Positions 1 to 10,650 of a stretch of DNA of 64,000 nt are shown in pieces (within the stretch, counting starts at the first letter, position 1; each line of letters begins with the position of its first letter). The stretch is from positions 31,352,474-31,416,473 of the forward strand of contig NC_084487.1 in assembly GCF_030035675.1 (NCBI RefSeq), written 5' to 3'. Origin of the DNA: Rhineura floridana (lineage: Eukaryota > Chordata > Lepidosauria > Squamata > Rhineuridae). The notes below the pieces were generated by a model. That model was given only the letters and a program-made list of their open reading frames with translations. It was not told the origin of the DNA and made no database searches. Both the position numbers and the translations under genes were made by a program.

Positions 1-707
1 TGTCAGGAACAATCAAGGAGTCTCAACGCTGATTGTTTTACAACAGAATTTGAAGGCTGAAAGTGCTACATCTTGCTAAGGCCAAAATACATGCTGTATA
101 AGACAAGACAAATTCCAGTGGACCCTAAAAGATTAAGGACCATAGTCAACTAACTTGTTGTGCTAGCAGAAGCCAGCGCAAGGATTCCTGCTAGTTCAGT
201 GGGACTTTCCTCCCTCTCCTCCCCCTGCATGCTCCCCATGCCCTCTCCAAATCTGCTCCAGAGGATTGGCAAAAAAACCAGAATGGGGTGGGGAGAGGGA
301 GATTGTTCCATCAGAACAGAAATGCTTGTGTTGGTGGAATAATCTCCTTAACACTACATTGAATGTAACCCTGACAAATTTATTATGGCATAAACTTTCA
401 TGAAACGGAGTCTACTTACTGGTGTAATTCTAAATTCGCAGGAATATACAGTATACACACTTTTGGGGGGTGATGTAGAGCAGTGAGATGATACAATTAA
501 TCAGGAAACTGAATTCTACCACTTGAGGCTTGAACTGAGATTATGGAGTTTGATCGTACTACATCTGTTAATTAGCTTTTCAATGCCAGACTGATTGTGT
601 CATGACTTTGTCATTTGTCACTTTAGCCATTTTTATTTTACATGCTTATCATTATCCTTTATGCATTTTTTCTTCTGAACTCACTCATCTCCATCCCATC
701 TCACCAA

Positions 708-708
<1 letters not shown>
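1..708. other. No recognised feature
   Basis: Mixed AT-rich unique-looking sequence. A 60-codon ORF at 160-342 has no recognisable homology and is taken as chance. Confidence 0.5.

Positions 709-710
<2 letters not shown>

Positions 711-782
<72 letters not shown>
711..782. repeat. (TG)n microsatellite
   Basis: About 36 uninterrupted TG dinucleotides. ORFs across it are poly-Cys/Val or Thr/His artefacts. Confidence 0.98.
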
Positions 783-783
<1 letters not shown>

Positions 784-1560
784 CGGGGGAGAAACTCAGT
801 TTGGTTTGCATTAAAATTGCACTAAAATAACATGCGAACAGAAATGCAGCCTCCTTTGAATGTTGCACTTCTCTGCATTTTGCAATATAGTTCTCCAACC
901 AAATAATGTGTACATAAATGCATATATTATGGAAAGTGAATACAAAAATGCATATTTTTAAAAATACAAAAAGGCATTATAACGGGATAATTGCCTGGGG
1001 AAATGTCTATATTAGGAGAAATGTACACTAAAAGGTATGCATTTTTAAACAAAATCACAAACTGATGTGGAAATGCAGAGAACTATACTTAAGATTGGAA
1101 AAATGAGAAACAAATTGACAGATTCATCCATCCCTATACTTAATGCAATGGATAAAGTGCACCATAGGTCACATAAGATGATGCCACAATCTTCTTGCGA
1201 ATCTTTAAGAGGCCACAAGACTATGTTGTTTTTCCTGCAAAGAGCTACCCCTCTTAAACTTGTTGCTCTATGACAAAATTGTATTTTCAATCTCTGCCTG
1301 CCACCTCCCCACTGCAAAATAGTATTGGGAGGCGACAATTTGCAAGGAAGAAGTTATCAGACACTTATCATTGTATTTCATTATTTTTGATATATCTATT
1401 GTACCTTTTTTCTGCATGTGAGTCACCTTGAGACTTCTTTAGCATAAGGCAATTAACAAATAAGTAATAACAACCACCACCTATTTGAGTTTTGATTCAT
1501 TCCATTTGTGGGACTACTTCAATATTTTCAACTGTTTGTTTCAATTAAAGCTCAACATGT

Positions 1561-1590
1561 ACATACACACACACACACACACACACACAT
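1561..1590. repeat. (CA)n microsatellite at a SINE tail
   Basis: CA repeat immediately abutting the 3' end of the BovB-tailed SINE that follows, so it is probably the evolved tail of that SINE. Confidence 0.9.
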
Positions 1591-1591
1591 A

Positions 1592-1806
1592 TGGACTGCC
1601 TTCAAGTCAATCCCAACTTATGGCAACCCTATGAATAGAGTTTTCATGGTAAGCGGTATTCAGAGGGGATTTACCATTGCCTTCCTCTGAGGCTGAGAGG
1701 CAGTGACTGGCCCAAGGTCACCCAGTGAGCTTTATGGTTGTGTGGGGATTCGAACCCTGGTCTCCCAGGTTGTAGTCCAACACTCTAACCACTACACCAC
1801 ACTGGC
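1592..1806 (-). mobile_element. tRNA-headed SINE with BovB-type tail (Sauria-SINE-like)
   Basis: Read on the minus strand it has a tRNA-like head with the A-box region GTGGTGTAGTGGTTAGAG and B-box GGGTTCGAATCCC, then the CACTGGGTGACCTTGGGCC core, then a 3' end (CATAGGGTTGCCATAAGTT, then GACTTGAAGGCA) that is the end of BovB LINEs. Nearly full length with clear promoter boxes. Confidence 0.85.
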
Positions 1807-1989
1807 GCGCGCACACACTCTCTCTCTCTCTCTCTCCCTCTCCCTCTCCCTCTCCCTCTCCTCTCCCCTCCCCTCCCCTCCCCCTCTCCCTCCCCCTCCC
1901 CCTCCCCCTCTCTCCCTCCCTCTCTCCCTCTCTCCCTCTCTCCCTCTCCCTCCCCCTCCCCCTCTCTCTCTCTCCACACACACACAGAC

Positions 1990-2022
<33 letters not shown>

Positions 2023-2030
2023 GAGAGAGA
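1804..2030. repeat. Long pyrimidine tract flanked by CA/CATA repeats
   Basis: A short GC/CA alternation leads into about 165 bp of CT, CCCT and CCCCT repeats on the plus strand, then CA, CATA and CA repeats. The strand asymmetry is almost complete (polypurine on the minus strand). It starts at the 5' end of the SINE next to it. Confidence 0.95.
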
Positions 2031-2384
2031 TTTTAAAGATATGTTTCCATTGCAGTCACACTAAAATGTGGGTGTTGTAGTCATTCTTGTGCACTTATTC
2101 TTGCTCGTAGTAACAACGATAGTCAAGCACTGAAGAATTACAACAGGAGTGGCTAACCTTTGGCCCAATGTCCACATTCCCCTTTGCCAACCCTATTGGG
2201 GCCACATGCCAGCAGTGAGTGTGGCCAATCACACTGTTGCACGCACATTATACAGAACATATACAGGTACACCACTCCTCTCTTCAGCTGATCTGTGCAG
2301 GGGTTATCCGCGCATCCTCACTCAAATGATTGAACTCATGACCTTTTTGCTGCTACCATCAAAATCAGTGGGGTCTCGGGCTCC

Positions 2385-2432
2385 TATTTGGAGGAAGGTT
2401 GGGATATAAATCAATCAATCAATCAATAATAC
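2385..2432 (+). mobile_element. L2 LINE 3' tail fragment
   Basis: The motif GGAAGGTTGGGATATAAAT followed by CAAT repeats is the usual squamate L2-type 3' end. Confidence 0.55.
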
Positions 2433-3180
2433 AAAATTTGCTTAGGGGGCTGGATCAAGCCCACAAAGGGGCTAGCTACCCTGAGTTACAATATTATGTA
2501 AATACAGTTGCTGGAAAACAACTTCAGATATTGCAAGCATATATAACACCCATTCACTTAAGTGTGACTTGTAAGTGAATTCATCAGAAACATAGATTTT
2601 CAGATCAGCAGAGAGAAGTGATAAAAATCACAATATTCAACACCACTTTTTTTTCAAATTTCAGGAGCAAGTCTGATCCTCCCCCATCATGTACCTCTCT
2701 AAAACAGATCATTATGCAAGCATTATGCAAGAAGGTTATTACTCTGTTTAGAATTAATAGTTGAAAACATACCTATAACTTACTTGTTTTATTACTATCC
2801 ACTTATCAATGTAACCCTGTCATTGGAAAGCTAAACGTTGACATCCTCTACAGTGCTTGAACCTGTTTAAATGCTGTGCTGAAGATATATTGTGAAATGA
2901 TCTCACTCCCCGCCATTGATTTACCCCTCTCTTATTTGTGTCTTTGTACCTAATTAAGGCAGTTAGCTTTGACATGAAAAGCTGCTAGAACGGTTTTGTA
3001 ATAGGCCCAACATTTCCATCAAAGCAAGTAAGACTTTTCAGTGTTTGACTATTGCTTTTTGAGAGCTTCAAACCAAATGAATAAAGAATAACTTTATACA
3101 GTTTTCTGTATTTGGTTACTCATTTATGGAAGCAGCTAATTGTGGGTTCTGATTTGTGCCTATTCTCTAAAGAAGAAGTA
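2433..3180. other. No recognised feature
   Basis: Unique-looking AT-rich sequence with no splice-flanked ORF. It may contain regulatory DNA, but nothing shows this. Confidence 0.5.
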
Positions 3181-3182
3181 TG

Positions 3183-3187
3183 GTGTG

Positions 3188-3219
<32 letters not shown>

Positions 3220-3222
3220 TGC
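3183..3222. repeat. (GT)n(GCGT)n microsatellite
   Basis: Alternating purine-pyrimidine GT then GCGT repeats. Confidence 0.95.
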
Positions 3223-3264
3223 ACATTTTATTGGAGCACAGCATCTGCTCTTATATTAGCAATG

Positions 3265-3382
3265 GGAAACCAGTGGTCCTCCAATTCCCATCATTTCTGA
3301 CCCATTGGCCATTCTGGTTAGAACTGATGGAAGCTGGAGTCCAATAGCATCTGAAGGGCTACAGGGTCCTCATCCCTGCCTT
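3265..3382. mobile_element. Degenerate palindromic hAT-type MITE
   Basis: Contains diverged forms of the two arms (CAATTCCCATCATTTCTGAC and GATGGAAGCTGGAGTCCAA) seen in intact copies elsewhere in the window. Ends are eroded. Confidence 0.6.
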
Positions 3383-3719
3383 TTAGGCTAATGACTCAAG
3401 CATGGCCAGCTCTGGGATCAATAGCATCCTGGCTGAGAAGTGCTCCAATGGTCAGTTTTGCAGTGTTGCCAATCTGTGTGACTTGGGAAGGATTGCAAAA
3501 CCTAGCAGTCTAACAGGCTCTACTGCTCCCATGCCCTGAAGAAAGTACATCCACGATACCAACATGAGCAGTCTCTTCCCAATACCTTGGCAGCACTACA
3601 AATTCTCTTGACACTTCAAGTTACAGCTGCCAATGATGGACATCGCTTCTCAAAGCTGAAGCTCGTCAAAATGTGCTTGTGATCCATCAGGGTGGCTAAG
3701 AGGCTCACATTACTTGCTG

Positions 3720-3778
3720 TCCTATTTGTGTTTTTCTTGTAAGCCGTCTTGAGGGCCTTTTGGCCATAAGACGGGGTA

Positions 3779-3809
<31 letters not shown>

Positions 3810-3828
3810 TAACAACAACAACATTCTG
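3720..3828 (+). mobile_element. L2 LINE 3' end with TAAA/TAA/CAA tail
   Basis: Typical L2 3' end (TAAGCCGTCTTGAGGGCC, then GACGGGGTATAAATAAATA) running into TAAA, TAA and CAA repeats. Confidence 0.7.
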
Positions 3829-3904
3829 AGCAGTCACAGTGCACTATGGCAAGGCAGCAGAACTATCACAGGTGTTTGGTTTTGTGTGTGTGTGTTTTGT
3901 AGTG

Positions 3905-4190
3905 GCTAGCTCAGTGAAGATGTCAACTTATTGTCAGGCAGCTGTGAAAAAGGTGTGGTCTATGTTAGGGACAATTAGGAAAGGGGTTGCCAATATCATA
4001 ATGCCATTATACAAATCTATGGTGTGACTACACTTGGAATGCTATGTGCAGTTCTGGTTGCCTCAACTCAGGATATTGTAGAGCTGGGAAAAGTTCAGAA
4101 AAGGGCAACCAAAATGATCAACAGGATGGAGCAACTCATCTATGAGGAAAGTCCTCAACATTTGGAACAACATTTGGGAGAGTATGAGGA
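3905..4190 (+). mobile_element. CR1 LINE fragment (C-terminal part of the reverse transcriptase ORF)
   Basis: Conceptual pieces such as YKSMV and AVKKVWSMLGTIRKG match the CR1 block for lariat-free retroposition enzymes (LEY-VQFW, RATKMI). Several stops and indels; diverged copy. Confidence 0.75.
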
Positions 4191-4397
4191 GACATGACAG
4201 AGACGCATAAAGCAGAACACAGCATTGCTTTCTTAACACAAGAGGAAAACAACAAATGGCGACATCTAATGACCAAACATGCCATTCATTGTGCTAAGAC
4301 TAAGTACAGAACTATACACTTCACTAGGGATGTGAGGCTGCTACTGAAAATGGTTATCCCTGTGACAAGTTCTCCCTGATCTACCATAACATCATTG

Positions 4398-4586
4398 TAG
4401 GAACATGAGAAGTTGCCCTATACTGAGTCAGACCATTGGTCCATCTAGCTCAGTGTTATTAACACTGACTGGCAACAGCTCTCCAGAGTTTCAGACATTC
4501 CCACCTCTACCTGGACATAGCAGGGATTGAACCCGGGGCCTTCTGCATACAAGACAGTTGCTCTGCCACTGAGCTATGGCCCTTTA
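4398..4586 (-). mobile_element. tRNA-derived SINE (CR1-type tail)
   Basis: On the minus strand: head GCCATAGCTCAGTGGCAGAG, B box GGGTTCAATCCC, then the body ending in CTATATGT-like tail. The 5' half is intact. Confidence 0.85.
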
Positions 4587-4659
4587 TAATTTCCCCATCC
4601 ATCATTCCACATGATTGCCACTGGTGCAATTCTATTTTTTAAAAACATATTTATAAATA

Positions 4660-4925
4660 TATTTGCATGCAGCTATTTAAAAAAAAAAATCAAGGCAGTT
4701 TATAACAAATAAAAACCGTGCAGTAAAAACCATTAAAAATATATTAAAAGCAAAGGTTAACTAATGCACAAAGACATCTTCGTAATTACTTGCACAAGCC
4801 TGGCAGAATAGAAAGATTTTCAGTAGGTGTTCAAAGGTGAAAACAGAAGGCATCTGCTACATGGTCTCTGGACTTAATGGTTTCTGGACTTAATGGTCGG
4901 AGTGGCTCTTACATGATAAAATACA
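4660..4925 (-). mobile_element. Diverged L2 3' segment
   Basis: Minus-strand L2-like 3' untranslated and C-terminal region, including the motif for 'LFSQA'-like decay and a poly-A/T-rich tail near 4670-4690. Highly diverged. Confidence 0.45.
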
Positions 4926-5995
4926 TTACTTCTCTTACTTAAAAATGTGGTACGCCATACCTGCTCTGTTTGGGGGACCCTTCTGAATGCTATTGTCTCC
5001 TAAAATGTGTCATGAACTTGGACCAGATATTCTCAGATGGAAAGTCCTCCTACAATAGTAGCTCCAAGGAGGAGGAGACGGATTCACTTCCCAGTCCTTC
5101 CCATGTGGATCCACTTGGTCACTAGAGCCCTCATAATGTCCCTGGAACCCCAAGGAGAAACCTCTGCCCTTTGATTCTGATAATTGGTCCACAGACTATT
5201 CAGAGCAGCAGGAGAGACTTGAGGAGCTTTCCCCAAAAGAAGTTCCTGCCTATTGAAACCCCACTGCCTAGAGGCTTCCGGGAAGGGTTGCTTTGCCTGT
5301 GCTGCCTCTGAGCCGAGCTCTTGTCTCAGAAGAAGATTTTTCAGCTATAAAATCAGTCACAACGCTCTTTTTGACTGGTAAAGATTTTCTCCCGGGCAGG
5401 GAGAAACGTAAGAGATTAACCACAAAGCCTGTTTTTGTGGGGAGGACTGGATTTCATTTATTTATGAGAGAAGGTTCAAACTGCAATGCTGGACAGACTT
5501 TCATCAAGCTCTAGCTGATTACAGCGACATGTTTATCTTTTCTTTAAAGAATAACGGACTTTAACAGGCAGATAAGCATCCTTCTTTCTTTTTTCTTTTT
5601 TCACTTGATTTAAATTGGTGCAGCAAAAAAAAGAGATTTGTCAATGAATCAGCTGTGAAGAACTTTTTAGGTGAGTTATGGCTTTTCTCTTTCACTAACG
5701 AAATTAAGGAGGAAAGAAATCGAAAAAGTTTATCTTTGTTTATCGCAAAAAGCTGTCCTGGAGGTGCATTCTAAAGATACCAACGGAAGAGGGATTTCTA
5801 TTTCGAGGAGGGGGGAAAAAATTTTTTTTTAATTTTTTTTTGGTCTATTTCACTTTGACGAATCTGCTTGTTCACGACGCCACTAATTGTTTTGATATTG
5901 GGAACTAAGTTTGTTTTGTATTCCTGAACACATAGAGATAAGGCAGGCTGTATTGTCTACACTGATATAAGCAAGCCTGGAATATTAACCCAATT

Positions 5996-6766
5996 GTGGC
6001 TGAAATAATTTTTGTTTCTGTGGTTTTAAGAATGGCAGCCAGGAAAGTGATTGAGACCATGGAAGAAATTATGTTACAGAAAATAATGGATGAGATTGCG
6101 ATAACGAAACAAACCCTGAGACAGGGTAGACAGGAGATGAAAATTGAATTTAATAAAATGACGCAGGAGCTTAAAGAAATAGTGGATTCTGTGAGAGAGG
6201 AGTTTGATGGGATAGGGAAGCTACAAGCCCTGGAGATTGGAACAAATGTGAAATTGGAAAAAGATTTGGAGTTTATGGATGATAGAAATAAAGTTTACTG
6301 TTTGGAATTCAACGTTGTCTCTGAAGAAATTAATGAAGATTTTGGTGGTAAAGTTATCAATGTCTTGGATAATTTTCTGGACTGGAATGATGTGATGGAG
6401 CTTGACATAGAAAAAATCTATGGAGTTGGCTACAGATATGTGACAGTGGAGAAACTCTTAAGAGATGAGCCAGTGCATTTTGTAAAAAAGAACAGAGATA
6501 TGACTTTGCAGCAATATTTCAGCAACATATTCAGAATTCTTGACTGGAATGATGTGATGGGGCTTGACATAGAAAAAATTTATGGAATTAACTACAAATA
6601 TGTGACAGAGCAGAGATGCACCCAGAGCAGAGATGTGACTTTACAACAATATTTCAACAACATATTCAGAATTGATGGCAAGGACATATTTGTGATGGGG
6701 GAAATTCCCATCAGACTCTTGTTATATGACTATGGCTATGACAGCAAGATCATCATGGGATACTGA
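5996..6766 (+). CDS. L1-like ORF1 protein remnant with internal duplication
   Basis: 256-codon frame. The likely original start is the second Met (MAARKVIETMEEIML, about residue 13). Residues about 15-100 form a heptad-rich coiled coil, as in L1 ORF1p trimerisation domains. They are followed by an RRM-like stretch (YCLEFNVVSEEINED, then VLDNFLDWNDVM) and the FVKKNRDMTLQQYF / GKDIFVMGEIP blocks comparable to L1 ORF1 RNA-binding segments. The LDWNDVM...FRI segment occurs twice (6377-6538 and 6539-6672). The usual C-terminal domain is missing. Not a host gene. Confidence 0.75.
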   Translation: MAEIIFVSVVLRMAARKVIETMEEIMLQKIMDEIAITKQTLRQGRQEMKIEFNKMTQELKEIVDSVREEFDGIGKLQALEIGTNVKLEKDLEFMDDRNKVYCLEFNVVSEEINEDFGGKVINVLDNFLDWNDVMELDIEKIYGVGYRYVTVEKLLRDEPVHFVKKNRDMTLQQYFSNIFRILDWNDVMGLDIEKIYGINYKYVTEQRCTQSRDVTLQQYFNNIFRIDGKDIFVMGEIPIRLLLYDYGYDSKIIMGY

Positions 6767-7096
6767 TTATGGATGAATGGATACTGAAACCACTGGATTT
6801 AACAGGACTATTGAAGATGGAAGATGGAATTAATATTGATAATGGAAGAATGGTTATGGAAATTATTGGACTTAACAGATTTGACTAGATGGATTAATTG
6901 ATATGTTTACTTGGACTATGGCTATGACAACAAGATTATTATGGGATACTGATAATGGAAGAATGGCTACTGAAATTACTGGACTTAACAGGATTATTGA
7001 AGATGGAAGATGGAATTAATATAGATAATGGAAGAATGGCTATTGAAATTATTGGGCCTAACAGATTTGAATTAGATGGATTAAGCGACATGTTTA
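6728..7096 (+). repeat. Two-copy tandem repeat of about 185 bp inside the L1-like element
   Basis: Unit A (6728-6913) and unit B (6914-7096) both begin GACTATGGCTATGACA and share GAAGATGGAAGATGGAATTA and ATAATGGAAGAATGG blocks. Divergence is moderate, with small indels. Confidence 0.8.
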
Positions 7097-7306
7097 TTTG
7101 GAGAAAAATTGAAAGATATATCTCTCAAGGAATTGAAACCTCTCTTTGACTTTTTGTGGAAAGAATAAAATAATGTTTATGAGATTTGAGGATTAATTAA
7201 GATAACTACTGGATTTTATTGTTTAATTGTTTTTGTTTTGTTTTTTTGTCTTTGAAAATTTGAATAAAAATTAATGGAAAAAAAAAAGAAACCCCACGGC
7301 CTAGAA

Positions 7307-7442
7307 CAGGTATGGTGAGCCTTTGGCCCTCCAGATGTTGCTAAACTAGAAAACCCATCAGCCCCAGCAAGCATAGCCAATGGCCAGGGATGATGGGAGT
7401 TGTGGTCTAGCAATATCTGGAGGACCAAAAGTTCCCCACCTG
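7307..7442. mobile_element. hAT-type palindromic MITE, older copy
   Basis: Terminal CAGGTATGG and CCCCACCTG, arms around CCATCAGCCCCAGC / GATGGGAGTTGTGGTCTAG. Flanks GCCTAGAA and TCTTAGAA match 6 of 8, fitting a decayed 8-bp TSD. It lies within 2 bp of the L1-like element's right TSD. Confidence 0.7.
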
Positions 7443-7445
7443 TCT

Positions 7446-7970
7446 TAGAAGAACCCAATAGCTGTAGAAAACAAGCATTGGCCCTTGAACAGGCCAGATC
7501 CAGTTGCTCCAAGATACATCTGAGACAACCTGGGGGCGGGGGTCTGCCTCAGCTGTAGGGTTAATAACTATGGTCCTGAACCAGCCCTTGCATTATTGTA
7601 TGCTTTCACACTGTTCCAGAACATTGATCTCCATCAATGCTTGGGCCATCTTGAGCCCTCTGTGGTGGACATCATAAGGGATCAGAAAAGTGGTGGACAT
7701 CACAAGAGATCAAGAAAAATCCTACCTTTCTGTTCATTCTGCTGAGGAGAGCCCTGAGCACCTAACCCATAGTCCTGTCCTAACGGCACCCACTGATCAT
7801 TGCCTCCTACTGGCAGGGGAAATACCCCATGGCATGATGTCATTATAGGATGTTTCTAAGGAGAATTCAACATGGGGATGCCATTTTCAGAATAAATGAA
7901 CAGCAGGGAGAGATTAGGTTTGAGCAAAGTGCCGTTGTGAAGGAGTAACACATAAGGCAGCAGTTCACAG
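7446..7970. other. No recognised feature
   Basis: Unique-looking sequence with a short direct repeat (GTGGTGGACATCA and GTGGTGGACATCACAAG near 7661-7710). No supported ORF. Confidence 0.45.
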
Positions 7971-7971
7971 T

Positions 7972-8135
7972 GTGAGGTCACATTCACACCATACATTTAT
8001 TCTGCTATTATTCCACTTTAAACAGTCATGGCTTCCCCCAAAGAATCCTGGGAAGTGTAGTTTGTGAAGGATGCTGAGAGTCGTTATGACACCCCTGTTC
8101 TCCTCACACAGCTACAATTGTCAAGGAATTGCCTG
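7972..8135. mobile_element. Half of a palindromic DNA element (CACACCATACATTTATT family)
   Basis: Matches the left arm of the complete palindromes at 38843-39164 and 45382-45782 (CATGGCTTCCCCCAAAGAAT, then GGGAAGTGTAGTTTGTGAAG). The right arm is missing. Confidence 0.7.
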
Positions 8136-8139
8136 AGAG

Positions 8140-8480
8140 TAAATTACAAATACATCAGAGCCCTTAGTTTTTTCTGGGAAACATTGGAAGGCATGAAATA
8201 GCTGATTGAGTTAATTAGCTTTAAGGATTCACTTGGCAAGCCTAAGAGCAAGTAAACAGCTCGCAGACAAAGGAGGAGGTAGCAAGGAATACAGACAGTC
8301 AATGACACCCCTTGTAGCTGGCAGGCCATCAGCTGATTCCAATTAGCTGGACAAAGGACATGTCATTTTGGAAATTAATTTCCACCATTTGACTCTGATC
8401 CATTAAAGAATGCAAACCCAAAGATTCCATAGCAGTGGCTCTTTGCTCTTCCGGTCTCCATTTTTTTGATGACTGTACTA
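8140..8480. promoter_or_regulatory. Candidate conserved non-coding element in DGKI intron 1
   Basis: Not repeat-like. Dense in homeodomain-type ATTA/TAAT cores (GAGTTAATTAGC, CCAATTAGC, GAAATTAATTTCC), a SOX-like ACAAAGG and CAGCTGATT. That composition is typical of developmental enhancers, but conservation cannot be tested here. Confidence 0.3.
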
Positions 8481-8894
8481 CTTTTAATACATAATCAGAA
8501 ATTGAGGATAAGTATTAAAGAAAGCAATTCCCAATTATTTTGGGGTGGCGGTGATACGGATAAGGCTGCACAGCTACACAGCTATTGCCTCACAGGTGAA
8601 TGGGATTAATCCTATCAAAATAAACCGAAGAGTTACATTTGGCCACATTTCCATTCTTACAATGAAAACAAGTAAGCGCATTAGTGAAACAGATTCTCTT
8701 CTTTGGAGTAGACTCCTCTTGCACCTAGATTTTATTAACAGGATGAAAATGGGCAGCTTGGAGTCTGTTTCCCACCCACCCCCTTTAAATTAAATCATCT
8801 CAATCTAGTGAGTATGAGCTAGTATACTATATAAATCAAAATCTAAAAAAAAAAAAAAAGCATTGTACACAGCCCTAAAGAGATAGCTAAATAC

Positions 8895-9310
8895 CAGGGT
8901 AGGGAACCTTAGGCCCAGGGAGCAAATATGGTCCCCCAGGGCTCTCCATCTGACCCTTGGAACTCTCTCCAGGCCACACCCCTTACTGGCCCAGCTTCAC
9001 ACCCTGAGTGTTTTTGCCTGGCTGGCATATGCCTTCAATTCTGACAATGCCTCTTGTTTGCCTGGATGGAGGACAGAGAGGGATGTGTGAATGTATGTAA
9101 AATTTACCTTGGTTGCTCCATCCAGTTCAGTCTCTGGCCCTCCCCAACACTGGCATGTGGCTCTCTAATTGCCCAGAAGAAAATGCACCCCTCTGGCTGA
9201 AAAATATTCATTGACTTAGACCAGAGATGAAGAACCTCTGGTCCATGGGCCAATCTTGGCCCGTCAGGGGATCCAAATTGGCCCACAAGGCCATTTCCCC
9301 CAAATAACAG
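8895..9310. mobile_element. Non-autonomous hAT-like element of the CAGGGGTGGGGAAC family, two degenerate pieces
   Basis: Shares GTGTTTTTGCCTGGCTGG and TTGCCTGGATGGAGGACAG with 59230-59572 and, inverted, with 26085-26470 and 28195-28510. A second partial piece begins near 9223. Confidence 0.6.
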
Positions 9311-9517
9311 CCACCTGTCCATCAGCTGACATCACCTAGTTTCTGCAGTGAAAGCATTGGCAAAGCAGGTCCTTGCAGCCAGAAGGACTGAACTCTTCTG
9401 ATTTTAGAAGAAAATTGCTTGGATGCTTGTAGAAGAAAATTGCACTGAGAAATCCAAATCGTGGAGCTCCCATCCCACATAATATGTACTTTGGCCATCA
9501 AGCATAATGGTCTTAAA

Positions 9518-9658
9518 GCTGGGTTAGGAAACATGTTGCCTTCCAGATGTTGAGGACTAAATCTCCCATCATCCCTGACCATTGGCCATGTTGACTTGGG
9601 GGTTGATGGGAGTTGGAGTCCAAAACATCTGAAGGGCATAAGCTGACTATCCCTGTCT
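9518..9658. mobile_element. Degenerate hAT-type palindromic MITE
   Basis: Arms CTCCCATCATCCCTGACCAT and GTTGATGGGAGTTGGAGTCC with the complementary outer ends present but diverged. Confidence 0.65.
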
Positions 9659-9694
9659 TAAATGCTTTCATTTAAATGCTACAATTTAAATTGT

Positions 9695-9760
9695 CATCCT
9701 GGGATCCTACTGGGAGGAGGGGCGGGATATAAATTTAGTAAATACATAAATAAATACGTA
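9695..9760 (+). mobile_element. L2 3' tail fragment
   Basis: GGGCGGGATATAAATTTAG followed by an AAATAC-type tail. Confidence 0.55.
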
Positions 9761-10438
9761 AGAAAGGAAGCTGTCTTTCAGATCTTTACATCCAGGTGGT
9801 TTATTTATTATTTAAAACATTTATGGCCCACTTTTCTTTTTTTTAAAAATGAGGACAGCTTTTAGAGATCAAGGCTGCAATTCTATCCCCAGCTGCAATA
9901 CTTACCTTGGGAGCAAGACTCACTGAACTCAATGGGACTTACTCCTGCGTAAAAGTAAGATTGCACTGTTAATTAATATGGCAAATGCAATACCACCTCA
10001 AAGTCAAATACTGAAAGCAAAAGAGATGTGCCACAGCAGATCCTGTAAAAGCGAGCCAGAACTAAAATGGGAATTCCCAGAGAAATGGAATCACTGCTGT
10101 GAGAACAGAAATCCTTTCAGAGAAAATATCTCAAGAGGATTATTTCCGAAGGAAAAGAACATCAGACTATATTTCCCCTGAGGAAGATTTTAATCAAAGC
10201 ATGTTGGGTCTCCTCCCCCCCCCCCCCCCCCGGTATAATAGACCAATTCAGAACAGGTTGAGGCTCACCTCTCTTTTTGTGTTTGCACTGATGAAGGGCT
10301 GTATCTTAACCCCAGCAATGACTGTTTGTGAGGTCATAATGGATGGGAAGACTCATTGACAGTCAAAAAGAGCACCTGAAGTTGCTCATAGGATGGAGCC
10401 GGGTACTGAGACACAAGTGGAACATGGGGTTTTTTTTA
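9761..10438. other. Mostly unrecognised; contains a C homopolymer
   Basis: Includes about 16 C at 10215-10230. Two overlapping ORFs (9978-10359) have no recognised homology or splice context. Confidence 0.45.
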
Positions 10439-10439
10439 A

Positions 10440-10650
10440 CCTTCCTCCATTAGGGATCATTAGGAAAGGGACTGAAAATCAAACTGCCAGTATCATAGCA
10501 CCATTATATAAATCTATTATGTGACTGGACTTGGAATACTGTGTATAGTTCTGATCACTTCACCTCAGAAAGGATATCATGAACCTGGAAAATAAGGCTC
10601 AGAAAAGGGCAACCAAAATGATCAAGGGCAAAACACTGCATTCTGAATGA
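10440..10650 (+). mobile_element. CR1 LINE fragment
   Basis: Same CR1 block as 12380-12560, sharing the unusual variant GATATCATGAACCTGGAAAA and flanking changes, so both belong to one CR1 subfamily or a local duplication. Confidence 0.75.

Larger units (their letters stand above)
5255..7305 (+). mobile_element. L1-like LINE copy, 5' end present, internally deleted and internally duplicated, with TSDs
   Basis: The element body spans about 5273-7287, flanked by an 18-bp target site duplication (5255-5272 and 7288-7305; GAAACCCCAC-GCCTAGA with one mismatch). It has a 5' UTR-like region, an ORF1-like frame (5996-6766), then non-coding repeats, an AATAAA and a short A-run at 7278-7287. Most of ORF1's C-terminal part and all of ORF2 are missing, so it cannot move by itself. 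The preserved TSD and tail suggest a fairly recent insertion. Confidence 0.85.

Noticed and set aside
602-898. ORFs of alternating Cys-Val or Thr-His
   Set aside because: Translations of the TG dinucleotide repeat.
1703-2080. ORFs rich in Ser-Leu, Pro, Arg-Glu
   Set aside because: Translations of the pyrimidine/purine microsatellite.
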